NCBI GenBank assembly: GCA_903918195.1
Contig: CAIXDS010000347.1
Coordinates: 1-38,809 of the forward strand
DNA length: 38,809 bases
Direction: 5' to 3'
DNA from: an uncultured Acetobacteraceae bacterium
GTDB taxonomy: Bacteria; Pseudomonadota; Alphaproteobacteria; Acetobacterales; Acetobacteraceae
How positions within the stretch are numbered: the first letter of the stretch is position 1; each line of letters opens with the position of its first letter. The notes below the pieces were generated by a model that saw nothing but the letters and a program-made list of their open reading frames with translations, had not been told where the DNA came from and made no database searches. A program made the translations under genes and the position numbers. This document shows, piece by piece, positions 32,865-38,809 of this stretch.

Positions 32865-33775
32865 CCGAGCCGTTCATCCGCAACGGCGTGGCGATCGATG
32901 CCACCTACGCCGAGGCGTTCGACATGCGCGCGACCGCCCTGGTCATCACCGCCCCGACCCTGCGCTGGGCCCGCATCGCGGCGAACAGTATGACCGGGTT
33001 CGCCACCTCGGTAATTGGCTGCGGGGTCGAGGCCGGCATCGATGCCGACCTCGACCCGGAGGCAACCCCGGACGGGCGGCCCGGCGTGCGGGTGCTGCTG
33101 TTTGCTGGCTCCACCACCGAGTTGCAGAAGCAACTGGTCAACCGGGTGGGGCAATGCGTCCTGACCAGCCCGGGCTCGGCCTGCTATGCCGGGCTGGCGG
33201 GCACCGAGCCGCTCAGGCTCGGCGACGGGCTGCGTTACTTCGCCGATGGCTGGCAGATCTCCAAGCGCCTGCCGGGCCGGCATGTCTGGCGCCTGCCGGT
33301 GATGGACGGCGAATTCGTCTGCGAGGGAACCACCGGCCTGACCAAGGACGCGGTCGGTGGCGGCAACATGATTATCATGGGTCATACTTATTCCGCGGCG
33401 CTGGAAGCGGCCGAAGCGGCGGCGGACGCGGTGGCCGCCACGCCCGACGCGATCGCCCCGTTTCCCGGCGGCATTGTCCGCTCGGGCTCCAAGGTCGGGT
33501 CGAAATACAAGGGCCTGATCGCCTCCACCAACCACGCCTATTGTCCCACCCTGCGCGGCGCGGTGGCCGAATCCGCGCTTGGCCCGGAGGTCGGCGCAGT
33601 GCTGGAACTGGTGATCGACGGCCTCACTCCCGCCGCCGTGGCCGCCGCCATGCGGGCCGGGCTTGCCGCGGTGATCGCCCTGGGGCCGCAGCGCGGGGCC
33701 TGCCGCATCGGCGCCGGCAATTACGGCGGCAAGCTCGGCCGGCACCATTTCCGGCTGCACGAGTTGCTGCCATGA
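32852..33775 (+). CDS. fhcD: Formylmethanofuran:H4MPT formyltransferase subunit
   Basis: FhcD transfers the formyl group from formyl-H4MPT to methylofuran. The 307-residue product is full length, with AFDMRATALVITAPTLRWARIAANSMTGFATSVIGCGVEAGI across about residues 23-64, RVGQCVLTSPGSACYAGL, GGGNMIIMGHTYSAALEA and the C-terminal GACRIGAGNYGGKLGRHHF. These are the Ftr family blocks. The overlaps with fhcA (13 bases) and fhcC (4 bases, ATGA) show translational coupling of the complex. Confidence 0.96.
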   Translation: MPDLTEPFIRNGVAIDATYAEAFDMRATALVITAPTLRWARIAANSMTGFATSVIGCGVEAGIDADLDPEATPDGRPGVRVLLFAGSTTELQKQLVNRVGQCVLTSPGSACYAGLAGTEPLRLGDGLRYFADGWQISKRLPGRHVWRLPVMDGEFVCEGTTGLTKDAVGGGNMIIMGHTYSAALEAAEAAADAVAATPDAIAPFPGGIVRSGSKVGSKYKGLIASTNHAYCPTLRGAVAESALGPEVGAVLELVIDGLTPAAVAAAMRAGLAAVIALGPQRGACRIGAGNYGGKLGRHHFRLHELLP

Positions 33776-34578
33776 GCTCGCGGCGCTTCGTCCTGCGCGG
33801 TGAACCCGAGCAGCGGCTCGATCTGTCGCCGCTCACCCCGGACCGTCTCGCCGGTCTCGACATCGCCGCGATCGAAGCCCTCGCGCTGCACACCACCCGC
33901 CGCTGCGTGACGGTCGGCGACATGTTTCGCGTCCATGCCGGCGATGCCGAGCACATTGTCATCGAGGGCGGCTCGGCCCGGCTCGACCGGGTCGGCGCGG
34001 CGATGCAAAGCGGCACGCTGCGGATCGAGGGCGATGTCGGGCAGCTGGCTGGCCGGCTGATGGCCGGCGGCCGGCTCACCATCACCGGCCATGCGGGCGA
34101 CTGGGCGGCCTCCGGCCTGCGCGGCGGCGTGTTGGAGATCGCCGGCGACACCGGCGCCTATCTGGGCGGCCCGCTCGCCGGCGAACGCACCGGCATGCGC
34201 GGCGGCGTGGTGCTGGTGCGCGGGCAGGCCGGGATGCGGGCGGCGGATCGTCTCCGCCGCGGGCTGGTGATCGTGGAAGGTAATGCCGGCGCGCAGGCCG
34301 GCAGCTTCATGGTGGCGGGCACGCTCGTGGTGTGCGGCACCGCCGGTGCGTTGCCGGGCATCCTGATGCGGCGCGGCACCATCGTGCTCGGGCGCGCCAA
34401 TGAACTGGCGCCGGGTTTCGTTCCCACCACCGGCGCCGACCTCGTTTTCACCCGGCTGCTGGCGCGTGGTCTTGCGCCCCTCAGTGACCGCGCTGCCGCC
34501 TGTGTTCTCGCGGCCCGGTCACGCCACCTGGGCGACCTGGCCGCGCTCGGCATAGGCGAACTCTTCGTCGGCGTTTAG
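33772..34578 (+). CDS. fhcC: Formyltransferase/hydrolase complex subunit C
   Basis: FhcC corresponds to formylmethanofuran dehydrogenase subunit C and forms a beta-helix scaffold related to the C-terminal domain of glutamate synthase. The 268-residue product shows the glycine-periodic repeats GTLRIEGDVGQLAGRLMAGG, LTITGHAGDWAASGLRGG and LVIVEGNAGAQAGSFMVAGT spaced by about 19 residues. Its stop overlaps the convergent patatin remnant by 4 bases. It ends the fhcBADC set. Confidence 0.92.
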   Translation: MSSRRFVLRGEPEQRLDLSPLTPDRLAGLDIAAIEALALHTTRRCVTVGDMFRVHAGDAEHIVIEGGSARLDRVGAAMQSGTLRIEGDVGQLAGRLMAGGRLTITGHAGDWAASGLRGGVLEIAGDTGAYLGGPLAGERTGMRGGVVLVRGQAGMRAADRLRRGLVIVEGNAGAQAGSFMVAGTLVVCGTAGALPGILMRRGTIVLGRANELAPGFVPTTGADLVFTRLLARGLAPLSDRAAACVLAARSRHLGDLAALGIGELFVGV

Positions 34579-35240
34579 CCCGCCGTCTGTCGGGGTGGCA
34601 GTTGCTGCCACGTGGCGACGCCGTCGCCGAACCGGCGGTAGCCGATTTCGCAGGCGAGCGTTTCCCGGTTGGTCCGGACCGGTTGGTTCAGCACGAAGTC
34701 GTCGATCCAGGCCTGGCCCGGCTTGACGATCAGATCGACCCGGTCCTGCTCCACCGCGTCCATCGGCAGCTTGATCAACTCCGCGAAGTCGCGCGGGGTC
34801 AGCCCTGGCGGGACAACCCAGTCGGTCCCGCTCCGCACCGGCTGGATGAGCGCATTCAGGGGATTGTTGTAGCCGGCAATGCCGCCGTTCCAGAACTGGC
34901 AACCCGGCACACGCGCGGGAGCATCGAAGTAGAGAACCGGCGCGTTCGAGGAGGCATGCACCGCCTCGGCGAGCGTGGGATCGAGGGCGTCACCCGGACT
35001 GCGCGCCAGGCTGTCCCGATCGGAGCGGAACAAATAACCGCGGGTGCGGTCGTAGTCGAAGCCGGCGCGGACGAAACCGCTCTGGCGCTCCTGCAGCGCC
35101 ATCACCTGCAGGATCGCCCAGGAGCCACCGCCGTCCAGCGACAGAATACGAGAGATTGTATGACCGCCCGGTTCTTCCTCCGTTCGACACCCTGCATCAC
35201 GTCTGAAACGCAACGCACTCCGGAATAGTTTTGCCGGCAA
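34575..35240 (-). pseudogene. Patatin-like phospholipase remnant with internal in-frame deletion
   Basis: Residues 32-48 (ILSLDGGGSWAILQVMA) match the N-terminal oxyanion-hole motif of patatin-like lipases. Residues 59-130 match the C-terminal part (FDYDRTRGYLFRS, HASSNAPVLYFDAPA and WNGGIAGYNNP). The GxSxG nucleophile region that should lie between them is missing, probably 100 or more residues, and the catalytic Asp of the DGG motif is Asn118. The frame stays open but the enzyme cannot be active by the family mechanism. The start is uncertain, as the annotated one is TTG. It is convergent with fhcC. Confidence 0.7.
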
Positions 35241-35253
35241 GCCCGGTCGGCTA

Positions 35254-35748
35254 TCAGCTCGATATGATTTTGACGGTGATAGTCAGCCCCTGGGCAGCCG
35301 TGCCGGCTGAGTCCGGTGCCGTTTCTTGTTGCGGAGCCGGCGGCTGCAGTGCCGGCTCAAGCCCGGCATCCTTGAAGTATTGCGTAACGGATTGGACCCG
35401 TGGGCCCTGCAAATCCGCTTGCGTCGCGGGTAAATCCGCGACCGCGATCTGCAAAAGGGCGGGGTTCAGGAGCGCCTGGATGACCTTGGTGAGGACGTTG
35501 CGACCTTTGTCGTCCAGTTCCGTCCGGCCATCCGGATACAGCGACTGTTCCACGATCGTGACGCGGGTGCCGTCAGGCAGCTGTTCCAGCGTCACCTGGC
35601 CGGCGGCAATGTCGGACTTCAGCTGTGTCTGCATCCGGTCTTCGAGCACCTGCGCCGTGCAGCCAATTCCGGAAAATGACGCGCACCCTGCGATCAACAG
35701 CATCGGGCTGAGCGACAGGGCGAGGCGCCCAGCCTGAAAACGCACCAT
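35254..35748 (-). CDS. Lipoprotein with OmpA-like domain
   Basis: The 164-residue protein has an N-terminal signal with lipobox LIAGC (Cys22), so it should be lipid-anchored in the envelope. Residues 35-130 resemble an OmpA-type peptidoglycan-associated domain, with a TIVEQSLYPDGRTELDDKGR segment, although the usual NxxL-R binding residues are not well preserved. The C-terminal tail is Pro/Gln/Ala-rich. It precedes the patatin remnant on the same strand by 13 bases. No specific name can be given. Confidence 0.75.
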   Translation of the reverse strand: MVRFQAGRLALSLSPMLLIAGCASFSGIGCTAQVLEDRMQTQLKSDIAAGQVTLEQLPDGTRVTIVEQSLYPDGRTELDDKGRNVLTKVIQALLNPALLQIAVADLPATQADLQGPRVQSVTQYFKDAGLEPALQPPAPQQETAPDSAGTAAQGLTITVKIISS

Positions 35749-35903
35749 CCAACCGATCTCCTGTTGCTAGCGAGCCATCATTTCGGCTGATCATATGTCC
35801 TTTCGGCCATGCCGGCCAGCGATTCCGTCAGGACCAACCGGGGGTGCAAGGTGGCCGACGCGCGGGAAAAATATGAAATTATTGCGCTAAGAACACTAAG
35901 TTT

Positions 35904-35927
35904 TCGTCAACGTTCCGCTACTATACC
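35904..35927 (+). promoter_or_regulatory. Candidate promoter of the histidine kinase gene, near-leaderless
   Basis: A TATACC element (35922-35927) lies 8 bases before the ATG. A weak -35 (GTTTTC-like, about 35900-35906) is about 16 bases upstream of it. Transcription would start within two or three bases of the ATG, and no Shine-Dalgarno sequence is present. The surrounding 60 bases are AT-richer than the genes. Confidence 0.35.
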
Positions 35928-35935
35928 CACGTCGT

Positions 35936-37992
<2,057 letters not shown>

Positions 37993-37996
<4 letters not shown>

Positions 37997-38550
37997 CCCA
38001 CGCGGAGATCGCCAACGGCGTGATCGTGGGCGAGAATGAGGCGCTGATGCGCGGCATCATCCGCTCCATCCTGCTGCATATGGAGCAGCAGGTGTTTCCG
38101 GCTGCCGATGGGCTGGAGGCCGTCAGTCTGGCCCGGCAATTCACCGCACGCCTGGTGCTGCTGGATATCGGCATGCCGCGGCTCAACGGGCTGCTGGCGT
38201 GCCAGGCGATCCGCGCGCTGCCTGGCTACGCCAAGGTGCCGATCGTCATGCTCACCGGGTACGACGACGAGCGCATGCGCGCGGCGGCGTTGCAGGTCGG
38301 CGCCAACGATTTCATTACCAAGCCATTCCGGCCCGACCTGCTGCTGGCACGGCTGGCCGCTTATCTTAAGATTCCGGCAAAGGCGCTGCCGGGGCGGACA
38401 TCCGCCGGCGGCGACCACGCGCTGGCGGGGGGGCGGGCGCAAGTGTGGGATATCCACCACGATCCGGTCGCTGTCTGCGGTGACAGCGAGGAATTGACGT
38501 CCGGGCGCAAGATGCTGCACGTCTGGCGCACTCTGGATGGCAAGTCCTGA
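37993..38550 (+). CDS. Single-domain response regulator
   Basis: The 185-residue protein is a receiver domain (residues 8-125) with Asp58 in LLDIGMPRLNG, Thr88 in VMLTGYDDE and Lys110 in FITKPF. The N-terminal acidic pocket reads VGENE instead of the usual VDDD, so metal binding may differ. After residue 125 comes a poorly conserved Gly/Ala-rich tail without a DNA-binding or enzymatic domain. It overlaps the hybrid kinase stop as ATGA and is its likely partner. The gene ends 10 bases before a palindromic repeat. Confidence 0.88.
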
Positions 38551-38560
38551 TTCTGTAAGG

Positions 38561-38649
38561 AAGGCCAGGGCTCTGCCCTGGACCCGCCAAGGGCCGAGAG
38601 GCCCCTGGACCCCATCACTTATGGAATGGGTTCTAAGGGCTCCGCCCTT
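38561..38649. repeat. Palindromic intergenic repeat, compound copy at the window end
   Basis: CCAGGGC-TCT-GCCCTGG (38565-38581) is followed by CCAAGGGCC/GGCCCCTGG (38587-38608, one mismatch) and a third stem AAGGGC-TCC-GCCCTT (38635-38649). The first 29 bases are identical to the copy at 25578. It probably terminates the kinase-regulator transcript. Confidence 0.75.
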
Positions 38650-38809
38650 GGTAGGGTCCAGGGGCTGAGCAGCGATTCTCATTTTGACCTTTTGTGCTGT
38701 TTGTCGAGGCTCCTTGGCGGGCGGTGGGACGAAGCGGAGGGTCGAGAGGGGCTCAGGGCGGCTGCGGGGGTGGTCTGACGAAGGCCAGTGTTTGCATGAG
38801 TTCATCCCA
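38650..38809. other. Window end, no feature seen
   Basis: This 160-base tail contains GGTCCAGGGGCTGAG, another fragment of the palindromic repeat, and then unremarkable sequence. A minus-strand open frame enters it but has no recognisable content. Confidence 0.5.

Overview
The window is one stretch of a high-GC (roughly two-thirds G+C) alphaproteobacterial chromosome. Gene order, the ATP12-family assembly factor, an acylphosphatase, a PEP-CTERM protein and a complete-looking set of tetrahydromethanopterin (H4MPT)-dependent formaldehyde oxidation genes point to a methylotrophic or formaldehyde-detoxifying member of the Rhodospirillales, most likely Acetobacteraceae. The family-level call is inference from gene content, not from a phylogeny.

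Positions 1-11820 hold the S10/spc/alpha ribosomal protein super-operon on the + strand: the end of rplB, then rpsS, rplV, rpsC, rplP, rpmC, rpsQ, rplN, rplX, rplE, rpsN, rpsH, rplF, rplR, rpsE, rpmD, rplO, secY, adk, rpsM, rpsK, rpoA and rplQ. Order and content are classical. The unusual parts are a Lys/Gly-rich extension of about 70 residues on L5, a 199-base rplO-secY gap that can fold into two strong hairpins, a good sigma-70-type promoter before rpsM, and a short tandem repeat that begins inside the rpsK stop region.

Positions 11827-21450 are a mixed housekeeping and envelope region: rarA, an RluA-family pseudouridine synthase, a PEP-CTERM secreted protein behind a near-consensus sigma-54 promoter with two upstream copies of a 17-base motif, a sterol desaturase-family protein, a perfect 141-base MITE with 10-base target duplications, a large AsmA-family protein, an ATP12-type chaperone, acylphosphatase, a DedA-family protein and a small exported helical protein.

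Positions 21453-34578 are a C1 island. The minus strand carries mptG, mtdB, an orfY-type ATP-grasp gene, mch, a RimK-like ligase, a CitG-like gene and fae, and further down a COG1548 (hydantoinase/oxoprolinase-like) gene. A HisA-like gene lies on the + strand, divergent from the COG1548 gene. The + strand also has a pterin-carbinolamine dehydratase gene overlapping fhcB-fhcA-fhcD-fhcC. Together these encode condensation of formaldehyde with (dephospho-)H4MPT (Fae), oxidation to methenyl (MtdB), hydrolysis to formyl (Mch), transfer to methylofuran and release as formate (Fhc complex), plus several cofactor-biosynthesis genes, some of unassigned chemistry.

Positions 34575-38550 hold a broken patatin-like gene, an OmpA-like lipoprotein, and a hybrid histidine kinase overlapping a single-domain response regulator. 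A family of palindromic intergenic repeats recurs through the window: full copies at about 11827, 21399, 25578 and 38561, and a shorter related hairpin at 9105. No tRNA, rRNA, CRISPR array, prophage or complete insertion sequence was seen.
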